A stretch of 41,570 bases of DNA from Bacillota bacterium. GTDB taxonomy: Bacteria; Bacillota_I; Bacilli_A; Izemoplasmatales; Hujiaoplasmataceae. Shown here in pieces: positions 16,403 to 24,640 of this stretch (its first letter is position 1; every line of letters starts with the position of its first letter). Both the position numbers and the translations under genes were made by a program. A model generated the notes under the pieces. That model ran no database searches, was not told the DNA's origin, and was given only the letters and a program-made list of their open reading frames with translations. The DNA is taken from NCBI GenBank assembly GCA_003245625.1, contig QKCT01000025.1, forward strand, positions 1-41,570, read 5' to 3'.

Positions 16403-17326
16403 TTATTCGGCGATATTCCCCAAAGTTAGGAGGTTTCTTCCGGATCCATTCATAAAATCTTTGATGTTCATTCTGTTCTTTCCTTGAAGTTGAAGGTCTT
16501 GTAAAAACACAATCCCATTCGAGGTTTGTATTCCTACAACATCTTTATCAGAAATAACAATTTCCCCAGGTTTATCCGATTTGTTTTCATCGCTATAGGT
16601 CACATGAAACAGCTTGATTTTTTGTGATTCAAGCACAAAATAAGTCAGTGGCCAAGGATAGAACCCACGTACATGATTATAGATTTGTTTTGCGGATAGT
16701 TGGAAGTTGATTCTTTCTTCTTCCGGTTTAATATTGTATGCAAAAGTCACTTTGGATTCTTCTTGAGGGGTCGGCGTAATGTTGTCGATTTGATCTAAGA
16801 CTTCCAAGAGTTCAATTTTACCGATTTGGCTTAATTTTTGCTCGATAGAGGCCACATTATCTGTTTCCAAGATTGGAATTGCTGCTTGGGATAAAATCTC
16901 TCCAGAGTCCATTTTTTTCGCCATGAACATTATCGTTACACCAGTTTCTACATCCCCATACTGAATTGCACGATGCATTGGTGAACCGCCACGATATTTA
17001 GGTAAAAGACTTGCATGCACGTTAATCGCTTGATATTTTGCATGAAAAAGCACATTTTCCGGAATCATTTGTCCATAAGCTGCTACAACAATAAAGTCTA
17101 GATCCAAATTTGTAATGGCTTCGTGATCTGCTTTAATATTTTTGGGTTGGAACACTGGAATGTTCAACTCAAGAGCTTTTGTTTTAACTGCCGTTGGTGT
17201 AATTACTCTTTTTCTACCAACTGGTTTATCTGGTTGTGTAACCACGAGTAGAACCTCGTGTCTTTCATTTAGTCCTTCTAGAATGGGAACAGCGAAATCC
17301 ATACTCCCCATAAAACATATTTTCAT
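16403..17326 (-). CDS. fmt: Methionyl-tRNA formyltransferase
   Basis: 307 residues, the usual length. Known reaction: transfers formyl from 10-formyl-tetrahydrofolate to the amino group of Met-tRNA initiator. Seen: the N-terminal CFMGSMDFAVPIL, the catalytic region with INVHASLLPKYRGGSPMHRAIQYGD (the His and following Asp of the formyltransferase site), GVTIMFM, and a C-terminal tRNA-binding domain with FYPWPLTYF. It starts eight bases after the priA stop, so priA-fmt is one transcript, as in many Firmicutes, although the def gene often found between them is missing. No terminator is visible after it; the pgpA promoter follows directly. Confidence 0.97.
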   Translation of the reverse strand: MKICFMGSMDFAVPILEGLNERHEVLLVVTQPDKPVGRKRVITPTAVKTKALELNIPVFQPKNIKADHEAITNLDLDFIVVAAYGQMIPENVLFHAKYQAINVHASLLPKYRGGSPMHRAIQYGDVETGVTIMFMAKKMDSGEILSQAAIPILETDNVASIEQKLSQIGKIELLEVLDQIDNITPTPQEESKVTFAYNIKPEEERINFQLSAKQIYNHVRGFYPWPLTYFVLESQKIKLFHVTYSDENKSDKPGEIVISDKDVVGIQTSNGIVFLQDLQLQGKNRMNIKDFMNGSGRNLLTLGNIAE

Positions 17327-17334
17327 CGTATCAC

Positions 17335-19686
17335 CTATCCTACATTCGGAAAACGATCAATCGATATCAAGTTCTCTTGTAATTGATAGTTCTCCATCAT
17401 TTCATTTAATACTTCATTGATTTGGTTTTTATTTCTATACTTTATCGTTATTTCACAAATATATCGATTGTTTATGCGGCGAATGACAGGAATTGCCGGA
17501 CCTAGAACAATCGTATCGTGGTCTAGATTTCGTTTTAAGAATTTAACGATTTCCACGCCATTATAAAAGACATCTCGAATGTTTGGACCTAAAACTTTCA
17601 TCTCAATCATGTAGAAAAATGGTGCATATTTTGCCAGTCTACGAAGGTTCATTTCATGATGATAAAATCCCAAATAATCGCTTTCACAAGCATACCGAAT
17701 TGCATAATGATCCGGATTAAAAGCTTGAATGATTACTTTTCCTTCCGTATCTCTTCTACCGGCGCGGCCAGATACCTGCATAATCAACTGGAAAGTTTTT
17801 TCTGGTGCTCTAAAATCTGACACATATAGATTCGCATCAGCTTGAATAATTCCGACCAAAGTTACGTTTGGAAAATCCAAACCTTTGGCAATCATTTGTG
17901 TACCTAACAGAATGTCTCCGTTGGTTTCAAATTCATGCAATAACTTTTCATGAGCATTTTTTGTTCTGGTTGTGTCATTGTCCATGCGAACAATTCTTGC
18001 GTTAGGAAATAAGCCTTCCAACTCCGTTTCGACTCGTTGCGTTCCACTTCCCATGAATCGCAACGCATCCGAACCACATTTCACGCATGTTTTTGGCATT
18101 GGTTCATCGTGATTACAATAGTGACACTTTAGTGAATGGGAATGTTCATGATACGTAAGTGATACATCGCAATTAGGACACATAAATACATGTCCACAAT
18201 TTCGACAAATGATGAAATTGGAATACCCTCTTCGATTCAATAATAAGATGACCTGTTCTTTTCGTTCCAATCTTTGTTTGATTTCAGTTTGTAATTGCAT
18301 CGAGAAACTCGATGAGTTTCCTTGGATAAATTCTTGTTTCATATCAACGACTTCTACTTTAGGAAGTTTTGCATTCAATGCACGTTTATCCAAAGTTAGG
18401 AGTTCATAATATCCTCGTAAATGTCTTGCATAACTTTCGATATTTGGCGTAGCAGACCCCATCACCATCACTGCATTGTGATTCTTTGCTCGTTTCATCA
18501 AGACATCAATTGCATAATAGTTAGGCGATGATTCTTGCTTGTAAGAAGATTCATGACACTCATCCACAATAATCAAACCCAATTCTTCCACAGGAGCGAA
18601 ACACGCACTTCTTGCGCCAACAATTATCTTCGCTTCTTTTCGAACAATCCGTCGCCATTCATCGTATTTCTCCATCGCAGAAAGACCGGAATGTAATACC
18701 GCTACAGTGTCAGTAAATTCCGCTTTCAATCGGCTCATCATCATTGGTGTCAAAGAAATTTCCGGAACCAAGAAGATAACAGTTTGATTTCGAGAAATCG
18801 TTTCTTGAATAGCTTTCATATAGATTTCGGTTTTTCCGGAACCAGTAATTCCATGCAACAAATAAACTGTATTGGAACCGAGACTGTGTTTGATTTTTTG
18901 ATAAGCTATTTCTTGATCTTCATTCAAAAGAATTGATTTTGATTTCTGTTCAATCAGTGGTTTAATATCGCGATACGTTTCTTTATAATGCGTAGTCAGG
19001 TATCCGTTTTTTTCCATTGTGTTAACAACGGATGATGTCAGAGACAATTCATCGATCACGCTTTTTAGTTTCGCTTGCTTATTTTTTCTACGGATCAAAT
19101 AATCATAAACTGTTTTTTGTTTCAGAGTTAATCCATCATCTGTCTTTTTTGTCAGCTTAATATACTTAAATGCCAAAGAGCGATTCTTTGGCTTAATATC
19201 GTAGATTTGGCGAATGACTTTGCTTTTGATTTGCGATTTAAGTAGTGGGTAGAACGTTGGATTTACGACTTCCAACATCACTTCGTCAGAATATTCGAAG
19301 ATCGTTTCTAAAGCTGGATCCAGTAATTCTCGATCCAATAATTCAAGTTTTGGTTTATAAACTACTTTTAATGCAGCAGGCAACATCGTTTCAAATAATT
19401 GGATCAACAAAGAATTGGATTCTGCCTGCATCTCTTTGGCTAATTGAATCAATTCTGTCGTCAAATACGGTTCCACATCAATGACTCTTTCAATTTCTTT
19501 CATGGTTTTGTGGTATTCGCTGGTTTCTGCTATTTCCAAACAAAACCCCATGATGTTTCGATTTCCAAATGGTACGATGACTCGCGCTCCAATTTCCAAA
19601 ATATTGATATATGTAGGAGGAATCAAATAATCATAAGTTTTATCGACGTTTTTTGCTTTAATATCAACGAGGATTTTCGCAATCAT
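17335..19686 (-). CDS. priA: Primosomal helicase PriA
   Basis: 783 residues. Known role: restarts stalled replication forks by loading DnaB-type helicase; superfamily-2 3'-5' helicase. Seen: the N-terminal 3'-DNA-binding domain (KTYDYLIP, residues 16-23), Walker A GITGSGKT at 279-286, DECH Walker B near 375, the paired zinc-cysteine insert (CRNCGHVFMCPNCD, CHYCN, CVKCG) around residues 490-530, and motif VI SGRAGRRDTEG. The ATG has AGGAGG upstream and its own promoter. It is transcribed away from rnjA. Confidence 0.97.
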   Translation of the reverse strand: MIAKILVDIKAKNVDKTYDYLIPPTYINILEIGARVIVPFGNRNIMGFCLEIAETSEYHKTMKEIERVIDVEPYLTTELIQLAKEMQAESNSLLIQLFETMLPAALKVVYKPKLELLDRELLDPALETIFEYSDEVMLEVVNPTFYPLLKSQIKSKVIRQIYDIKPKNRSLAFKYIKLTKKTDDGLTLKQKTVYDYLIRRKNKQAKLKSVIDELSLTSSVVNTMEKNGYLTTHYKETYRDIKPLIEQKSKSILLNEDQEIAYQKIKHSLGSNTVYLLHGITGSGKTEIYMKAIQETISRNQTVIFLVPEISLTPMMMSRLKAEFTDTVAVLHSGLSAMEKYDEWRRIVRKEAKIIVGARSACFAPVEELGLIIVDECHESSYKQESSPNYYAIDVLMKRAKNHNAVMVMGSATPNIESYARHLRGYYELLTLDKRALNAKLPKVEVVDMKQEFIQGNSSSFSMQLQTEIKQRLERKEQVILLLNRRGYSNFIICRNCGHVFMCPNCDVSLTYHEHSHSLKCHYCNHDEPMPKTCVKCGSDALRFMGSGTQRVETELEGLFPNARIVRMDNDTTRTKNAHEKLLHEFETNGDILLGTQMIAKGLDFPNVTLVGIIQADANLYVSDFRAPEKTFQLIMQVSGRAGRRDTEGKVIIQAFNPDHYAIRYACESDYLGFYHHEMNLRRLAKYAPFFYMIEMKVLGPNIRDVFYNGVEIVKFLKRNLDHDTIVLGPAIPVIRRINNRYICEITIKYRNKNQINEVLNEMMENYQLQENLISIDRFPNVG

Positions 19687-19708
19687 CTTAATCCCTCCTT
19701 TTTAGAAC

Positions 19709-19737
19709 ATTATAACATGATTGAATGGGGTTATAAA
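19709..19737 (-). promoter_or_regulatory. Promoter of priA-fmt
   Basis: Minus strand TTTATA, 17 bases, TATAAT with TGT before it (extended -10). It gives a leader of about 16 bases containing AGGAGG. Confidence 0.6.
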
Positions 19738-19769
19738 CAGTAATTCAGTTTTTTAATTGGGTGAAATAA

Positions 19770-19798
19770 TTGCATCTAGGGCGAAGATAAGATATAAT
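19770..19798 (+). promoter_or_regulatory. Promoter of rnjA
   Basis: TTGCAT, 17 bases, TATAAT. Of the twelve housekeeping promoters assigned here it is the only one without a TG before the -10. It has a better -35 than most. Confidence 0.8.
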
Positions 19799-19806
19799 AA
19801 TAGAGT

Positions 19807-19827
19807 AAAAAAATATTAATTTTTTTT
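19807..19827 (+). other. AT-only hairpin at the 5' end of the rnjA leader
   Basis: Seven A, a six-base loop and eight T, beginning two or so bases after the predicted transcription start. It is weak but placed where it could block 5'-end access to the mRNA. Confidence 0.35.
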
Positions 19828-19841
19828 GAAAGGAACAAGAA

Positions 19842-21521
19842 ATGGAGAATTTCGACACGAAATCCAAAGAAATTCTGATTTTTGCTTTAGGCGGCTTGGG
19901 TGAGGTCGGAAAGAACATGTACTGTGTTCAGTATCAGGACGAATTGATTGTCATCGATTCGGGATTATTATTCCCGGATGAATATTTGATGGGAATCGAT
20001 TATGTTTTACCGGACTATCAGTATCTTATCGATAATCAGGATAAACTAAAAGCCTTAATTATCAGCCATGGACACGAAGACCACATCGGTGGAATTCCGT
20101 TTTTGGTAAAACAAGTCTCAGTCCCGGTGATTTATGCATCCGGTTTGAGCTTGGGATTGATTAAAAACAAATTAGAAGAAAAAGTCACGTTCCCTGTGAA
20201 TATGAAAGAATACACAGAAGATGACGTGATCCAATTTGATAAGATTAGTATATCCTTCTTCCGTACCAATCATTCCATTCCCGACAGTTTTGGAATCAAA
20301 ATCTCGACTCCGGTAGGAAACGTTGTTCATACCGGTGACTTTAAATTTGACTTTTCCCCGACAGGAAAGGACTCTAATTATCATAAAATGGCAAACATTG
20401 GTGAAGAAGGTGTCATCTGTTTGTTATCGGATTCAACCAATAGTGAGTTGGAAGGATTTACGACATCCGAAATGGTGGTTGCGGAAACCATCAAGGATAT
20501 GTTTAAATCCATTGAAGGACGCATTATTATTTCCACCTTTGCTTCCAACATTCATCGAATCCAACAAATCGTGGAAGCTTCAGTAATGACAGGAAGACGA
20601 ATTGCCGTATTTGGAAGAAGCATGGTCAAGAATATCGATGTAGGGTACAAACTAGGATATATCAAAGCTCCAAAAGGGACTTTTCTATATACCAGAAACA
20701 ATTCCCAGATCAATTCTGATAAATTGACTATCTTATGTACCGGTTCACAAGGCGAGCCACTTGCTGCACTAACAAGAATAGCCGGTGGAGTTCATAAGCA
20801 AATTACATTAATGCCTGGAGATACCGTTATTCTATCCTCTTCTCCTATCCCTGGAAACTTACAATCCGTCAATCGGACCATTAATATGCTCTATAAACGT
20901 GGAGCCAAGGTCATTACTCAATCCCCATTTGCCGATGTACACGCATCCGGACACGGTGGCCAGAGCGAATTAAAACTAATGCTGAAATTGATGAAACCAA
21001 AGTACTTCATGCCAATTCATGGAGAATATCGGATGTTAAAAACACATGCTCAGCTCGGAATTGATGCCGGTGTAGAACCTGGTAATACATTTATCATGGA
21101 AAATGGTGATGTATTGGCTATTAATAGTGAGAAAGCATATATCAAGGGACAAGTTCAAACTTCTGATATCTACGTTGACAGTGAATCAATTGGCGAAGTA
21201 GGATCATTGGTTATCAAGGACAGACGTGAATTATCGGATGATGGTTTGTTATCTGTCATCCTTACAATCGACGAGGAACACAGAGAAATCTCTTGTACAC
21301 CAAATATCGTATCGAAAGGGTTTATCTATATCAAAAACCATACAAAAATGATTGAAGAAATGCAAGAAATGGTCATTAATGTTGCGGATAAACATCTAGA
21401 TCCAGATAAGAAACTCAATATCAACGGAATGAAGAACGATATCACAAAAGTGTTGCGTAATTATGTCATGAAACAAACCAAACGCAGTCCTATGATTATG
21501 CCAGTTATTATGGTGCTATAA
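19842..21521 (+). CDS. rnjA: Ribonuclease J
   Basis: 559 residues. Known role: metallo-beta-lactamase/beta-CASP nuclease with 5'-3' exonuclease and endonuclease activity; main mRNA decay and rRNA maturation enzyme of Firmicutes. Seen: HGHEDH at residues 76-81 (zinc ligands), HTGDFKFDFSP (ligand Asp), the beta-CASP domain with GRSMVKN and HASGHGGQSELKLML, PIHGEYRML near the C-terminal active-site His, and a C-terminal dimer domain. Only one RNase J gene is in this window. The ATG has AAAGGAA upstream. The 5' leader is about 37 bases and starts with an AT hairpin. The gene is monocistronic and ends in a terminator shared with the exonuclease gene. Confidence 0.96.
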   Translation: MENFDTKSKEILIFALGGLGEVGKNMYCVQYQDELIVIDSGLLFPDEYLMGIDYVLPDYQYLIDNQDKLKALIISHGHEDHIGGIPFLVKQVSVPVIYASGLSLGLIKNKLEEKVTFPVNMKEYTEDDVIQFDKISISFFRTNHSIPDSFGIKISTPVGNVVHTGDFKFDFSPTGKDSNYHKMANIGEEGVICLLSDSTNSELEGFTTSEMVVAETIKDMFKSIEGRIIISTFASNIHRIQQIVEASVMTGRRIAVFGRSMVKNIDVGYKLGYIKAPKGTFLYTRNNSQINSDKLTILCTGSQGEPLAALTRIAGGVHKQITLMPGDTVILSSSPIPGNLQSVNRTINMLYKRGAKVITQSPFADVHASGHGGQSELKLMLKLMKPKYFMPIHGEYRMLKTHAQLGIDAGVEPGNTFIMENGDVLAINSEKAYIKGQVQTSDIYVDSESIGEVGSLVIKDRRELSDDGLLSVILTIDEEHREISCTPNIVSKGFIYIKNHTKMIEEMQEMVINVADKHLDPDKKLNINGMKNDITKVLRNYVMKQTKRSPMIMPVIMVL

Positions 21522-21537
21522 AGGAAAATCAAAAGAA

Positions 21538-21570
21538 ACAAAAAAGGTGGAGCAATCCACCTTATTTTTG
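21538..21570. terminator. Bidirectional terminator between rnjA and the exonuclease gene
   Basis: Eight-base-pair stem AAGGTGGA / TCCACCTT with loop GCAA, A-run on the left and a T-rich run on the right. The stop codon of the minus-strand gene (TAA) overlaps the stem. Confidence 0.9.
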
Positions 21571-22440
21571 TATTTCGACAGTCATTTGATTATTACAAAC
21601 GGCTCGAAAATATTCAAATACTTCTTTAGTTACAACAGCGTCTTCCAAAGCATCGTGCTTTTGATTGGATAGATCCTCCTCAGAATACAAGTTATACGCA
21701 TTGAATAATCCCATATCATTCTTTAAGCCATAGTAGGTCTTATGGAGATTTAAAAGATTGATAAATTGCATCGATTTGGTAAAGTTACGCAATTTATGAA
21801 TCTTGTTCATTTTGTTTAACTCTAACTGGTCGTTTTTCCCCCAAACATATACAGTTGGGTTGTAATTACGGTTGATATAATTCAAGCGATTGTAAAATTC
21901 CTTATAAGTGATTCCTTGATCCACTTCTTCCTGTTCAATTTGTAAGAACTTCATCGTGCGTTTGGATATTTGCGGGAATAAGGAAGGTTTAATATAACTA
22001 CTGTAGGTTTCAATTTCATTTCCATATGGATCCGTGAGCACATATCCTACTTGAATGATTTCAGAGATGAAATCTTCATAGTTCGAGTATGGTGGCATAC
22101 TCATCTCAAAATCAATAAATAGACGATTTCTTGGTTCATTGACAATGTCTTGAATACCTGATTTGATGATGGAGATATCAAAATAAATCACAGGATTGTT
22201 CTTCCGTGGTTTCAGTACTTTTTCAATACTGATCACATTTTGAACGAGATATCCGCGATAGACTTTGGGTTTGTTATTGATTCGTAGAAACACGTACATA
22301 CCTGGTGTGAAATACATCATAAAATTACGAAACATGCCCTTACTCATGTAGTAGAAATAAACTCTACGTTTTTGTTTTATGGCAATGATTCGTTTCTCTT
22401 CTAAGACACCATGTAGTACGCCATTGACTTGATTGTCCAT
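21562..22440 (-). CDS. DEDDh 3'-5' exonuclease-domain protein (DnaQ-like)
   Basis: 292 residues. Residues 105-280 are an RNase-T/DnaQ exonuclease: D110-x-E112 (FIDFEMS), EIIQVGYVLTD, GKND with D204, and H262-DALED with D267, so all four DEDD residues and the His are present. It is therefore likely an active 3'-5' exonuclease. Residues 1-100 form a separate beta-rich, basic domain (IKQKRRVYFYYM, VYRGYLVQNV) that I do not recognise. It could bind nucleic acid. The layout recalls KapD-like proteins with an extra N-terminal domain. It has its own promoter and very short leader with GGTGAT. Confidence 0.8.
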   Translation of the reverse strand: MDNQVNGVLHGVLEEKRIIAIKQKRRVYFYYMSKGMFRNFMMYFTPGMYVFLRINNKPKVYRGYLVQNVISIEKVLKPRKNNPVIYFDISIIKSGIQDIVNEPRNRLFIDFEMSMPPYSNYEDFISEIIQVGYVLTDPYGNEIETYSSYIKPSLFPQISKRTMKFLQIEQEEVDQGITYKEFYNRLNYINRNYNPTVYVWGKNDQLELNKMNKIHKLRNFTKSMQFINLLNLHKTYYGLKNDMGLFNAYNLYSEEDLSNQKHDALEDAVVTKEVFEYFRAVCNNQMTVEIQK

Positions 22441-22455
22441 AGTATCACCTTAAGT

Positions 22456-22464
22456 ATTATAACA
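22456..22464 (-). promoter_or_regulatory. Extended -10 promoter of the exonuclease gene
   Basis: TGTTATAAT on the minus strand between uvrC and the exonuclease gene. The implied leader is about nine bases and contains AAGGTGAT. Confidence 0.6.
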
Positions 22465-22468
22465 CAGT

Positions 22469-24241
22469 TTATTTCGGATTGATATCCTTGAGTGCAAGAA
22501 AAATATTGTCGATGGCCTCGTCGGAAATCCTTAAACTACGCAATTCCTCTCTGGATGCTGATTTAATGTTTTCAAGGTTTTTGAACTTCCTCAGCAATTT
22601 ATCCTTCGTCGTTTTTCCTACTTTCGGAATCGTATCCAAGATGGAGGCATAAATGGACTTTCCAGCTACATTACGATGGAATTGAATTGCAAAACGATGA
22701 ACTTCTTCTTGAATTCGATACAGTAATGAATACACATTGCTTTGTTTCTCTAAAGCAATATCCGTCTCCTCCCAAGTAATGATAGAATCTGTTCGATGTC
22801 TATCATCCTTTTTTAAACCGATAATCGGGATATCCAAATGAAGGGTATTCAATACTTCTTTTCCAGCACGAAGTTGATGAATTCCACCATCTACAATAAT
22901 GAGATCTGGACGATCCAATTCCTCAACCAAAACATTTTGATATCGTCTATATAATACCTCTTGCATCATATGATAATCATCGCCGTTTTCAACAGTTTTG
23001 ATTTTATATTTCCGATATTGCTTTTTGCTAGGTAAGCCATTTTCAAATACAACCATCGCACTAACTCGATCCTTGCCGGCTGTATTGGAATTATCAAATG
23101 CATCAATCCTTTTGATAGAATCCAAGCCAAGCAAACCTTCTAATTCGGTTAGTGCAGCAATCGTTCTATTTTCTTTATTGAGATAACTTCTAAGATTATT
23201 CTCCATATGTTCATTGGCATTTTTCCAAGCCATCTCTAACAACTTGATTTTCTTTCCACGCTTCGGTATCGTGATGATATCACCAAGAACATCGGGAAAG
23301 ATATCAAAATCAAACCCATCTGGGAGAAGGATTTCATCGGGGATTAAATTGGTTTCATAATGCTGTGCAAGATATGTCAATAATACTTCTTCTAAAGACA
23401 GATAGTATGGCATAATCTTTGAGTTTGAGAATAGCAATCTACCCTGTCTCATAAACAACATATTCACACAAATATAATTATCGTACGTGACAAAGTGAAT
23501 AATATCTCTATTCTTGTTATCTTGGAAGATGACTTGTTGCTGCTCCGTTGTCTTTTCAATCGCATGAATTAAATTCCGATATTCAGAAGCTTTTTCAAAT
23601 TCTAATTTTTCAGAATGTTCCAACATCTTCTCTTGATAAAGATCGATATATTCTTTCGTGTTTCCAGATAAGAAACGCCGAACCTCTCGGGCCATTTTCT
23701 TATATTCTTCCAAATCGACTTCATACTCACACGGTCCCAAGCATTGATGGATGAAATAGTAAAGACAAGTCTTCTTTGGAAGTTTAGGACATTTACGAAA
23801 TGGGAAAATCGTATCTAGGACTTTCAACGTCTGATTGGCAGAACTTGCGTCTGGAAATGGTCCAAAACAATTCTTTCTATTTTTGGAAACATTTCTGGTT
23901 ATACGCAGACGAGGATATGTTTCTTTGGTAATCTCGATATACGGGTAAGAATTATCACCTGTTAATTGAATATTGTATTTCGGTATGTGCTTCTTGATTT
24001 GCGTGATTTCCAAAAGGAAGGCTTCCTTTTCGGAGTTGGTAATAATATAGCGAAAATCAACGATATCTTTGACCAATCTTGTAGTCTTCTCGTCGTGGAC
24101 ACCAACAAAATAAGAACCGACTCGTCGTTTCAGGTTCTTCGCTTTTCCAACATATATGATTTGACCAGATTTATTTAGCATCTGGTATGTTCCCGGTTTT
24201 TCCGGGAGAGTCTTAAGTTTGTTTTTGATTGTATCGTTCAT
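22469..24241 (-). CDS. uvrC: Excinuclease ABC subunit C
   Basis: 590 residues, the usual UvrC length. Known role: makes both incisions around lesions bound by UvrAB. Seen: the GIY-YIG domain (PGTYQMLN, IYVGKAKNLKRRVGSYF, residues 17-44), four cysteines at about 148-171 (C, then C, C and C in CPKLPKKTCLYYFIHQCLGPC-like spacing), a UVR motif near residues 200-235, the RNase-H-like nuclease domain (RIDAFDNSNTAG with catalytic Asp), and C-terminal helix-hairpin-helix repeats. The ATG at 24241 lies only nine bases after the -10 box and has no Shine-Dalgarno sequence, so the mRNA may be nearly leaderless. The N-terminus matches family members, so the start is not in doubt. Confidence 0.97.
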   Translation of the reverse strand: MNDTIKNKLKTLPEKPGTYQMLNKSGQIIYVGKAKNLKRRVGSYFVGVHDEKTTRLVKDIVDFRYIITNSEKEAFLLEITQIKKHIPKYNIQLTGDNSYPYIEITKETYPRLRITRNVSKNRKNCFGPFPDASSANQTLKVLDTIFPFRKCPKLPKKTCLYYFIHQCLGPCEYEVDLEEYKKMAREVRRFLSGNTKEYIDLYQEKMLEHSEKLEFEKASEYRNLIHAIEKTTEQQQVIFQDNKNRDIIHFVTYDNYICVNMLFMRQGRLLFSNSKIMPYYLSLEEVLLTYLAQHYETNLIPDEILLPDGFDFDIFPDVLGDIITIPKRGKKIKLLEMAWKNANEHMENNLRSYLNKENRTIAALTELEGLLGLDSIKRIDAFDNSNTAGKDRVSAMVVFENGLPSKKQYRKYKIKTVENGDDYHMMQEVLYRRYQNVLVEELDRPDLIIVDGGIHQLRAGKEVLNTLHLDIPIIGLKKDDRHRTDSIITWEETDIALEKQSNVYSLLYRIQEEVHRFAIQFHRNVAGKSIYASILDTIPKVGKTTKDKLLRKFKNLENIKSASREELRSLRISDEAIDNIFLALKDINPK

Positions 24242-24250
24242 TCTAACTAG

Positions 24251-24259
24251 ATTATAACA
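24251..24259 (-). promoter_or_regulatory. Extended -10 promoter of uvrC
   Basis: TGTTATAAT on the minus strand, nine bases before the uvrC ATG. There is no convincing -35 at the usual distance. Confidence 0.6.
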
Positions 24260-24282
24260 TAGTTCTATCTTCTCACAGCAAC

Positions 24283-24310
24283 AAAAAAAACTTCAGAAAT
24301 CTGAAGTTTT
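24283..24310 (-). terminator. Rho-independent terminator of the rimP-rbfA operon
   Basis: Minus strand: AAACTTCAGA, loop TT, TCTGAAGTTT, followed by T residues (eight in the tract). It begins within the rbfA stop codon and ends before the uvrC promoter. Confidence 0.9.
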
Positions 24311-24638
24311 ATTTGATCGTTCGAATTAAGTCGTCAATATGACGTCCTTTTTGGTAGGATTCATCGTACTTAAATACGAGATCCGGTACTTTGCGCATTT
24401 TGACGCGGTGTGCAATTTGATTCTTAATGAATCCGTTTGCGCGTCTCAATGCTTCTTGCGATTTCTCAATATCGTAGTCGTTCCCAAAGACCGTGTAATA
24501 CACATACATGTAAGATAATTCATTGGTGATTTTTACTGCAGTAATGGTGAGAAATCCCAAATCGTCTTTGACTTCATCGCGCAAGATTTCGGTAAGAACT
24601 CGTTGCACTGTAGTCTCTAGATGCTTGACGTTAGCCAT
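24309..24638 (-). CDS. rbfA: Ribosome-binding factor A
   Basis: 109 residues, a single KH-like domain, typical RbfA length. Seen: TVQRVLTEILRDEVKD, LSYMYVYYTVFG and the C-terminal HRVKMRKVPDLVFKYDESY...IDDLI, a strong family signature. Known role: late 30S maturation, binding near the 5' helix of 16S rRNA. Last gene of the rimP-nusA-ylxR-ylxQ-infB-rbfA operon. Its ribosome-binding site (GAGGTG) lies inside the end of infB, whose stop is two bases upstream of the ATG. Confidence 0.96.
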   Translation of the reverse strand: MANVKHLETTVQRVLTEILRDEVKDDLGFLTITAVKITNELSYMYVYYTVFGNDYDIEKSQEALRRANGFIKNQIAHRVKMRKVPDLVFKYDESYQKGRHIDDLIRTIK

Positions 24639-24640
24639 AC

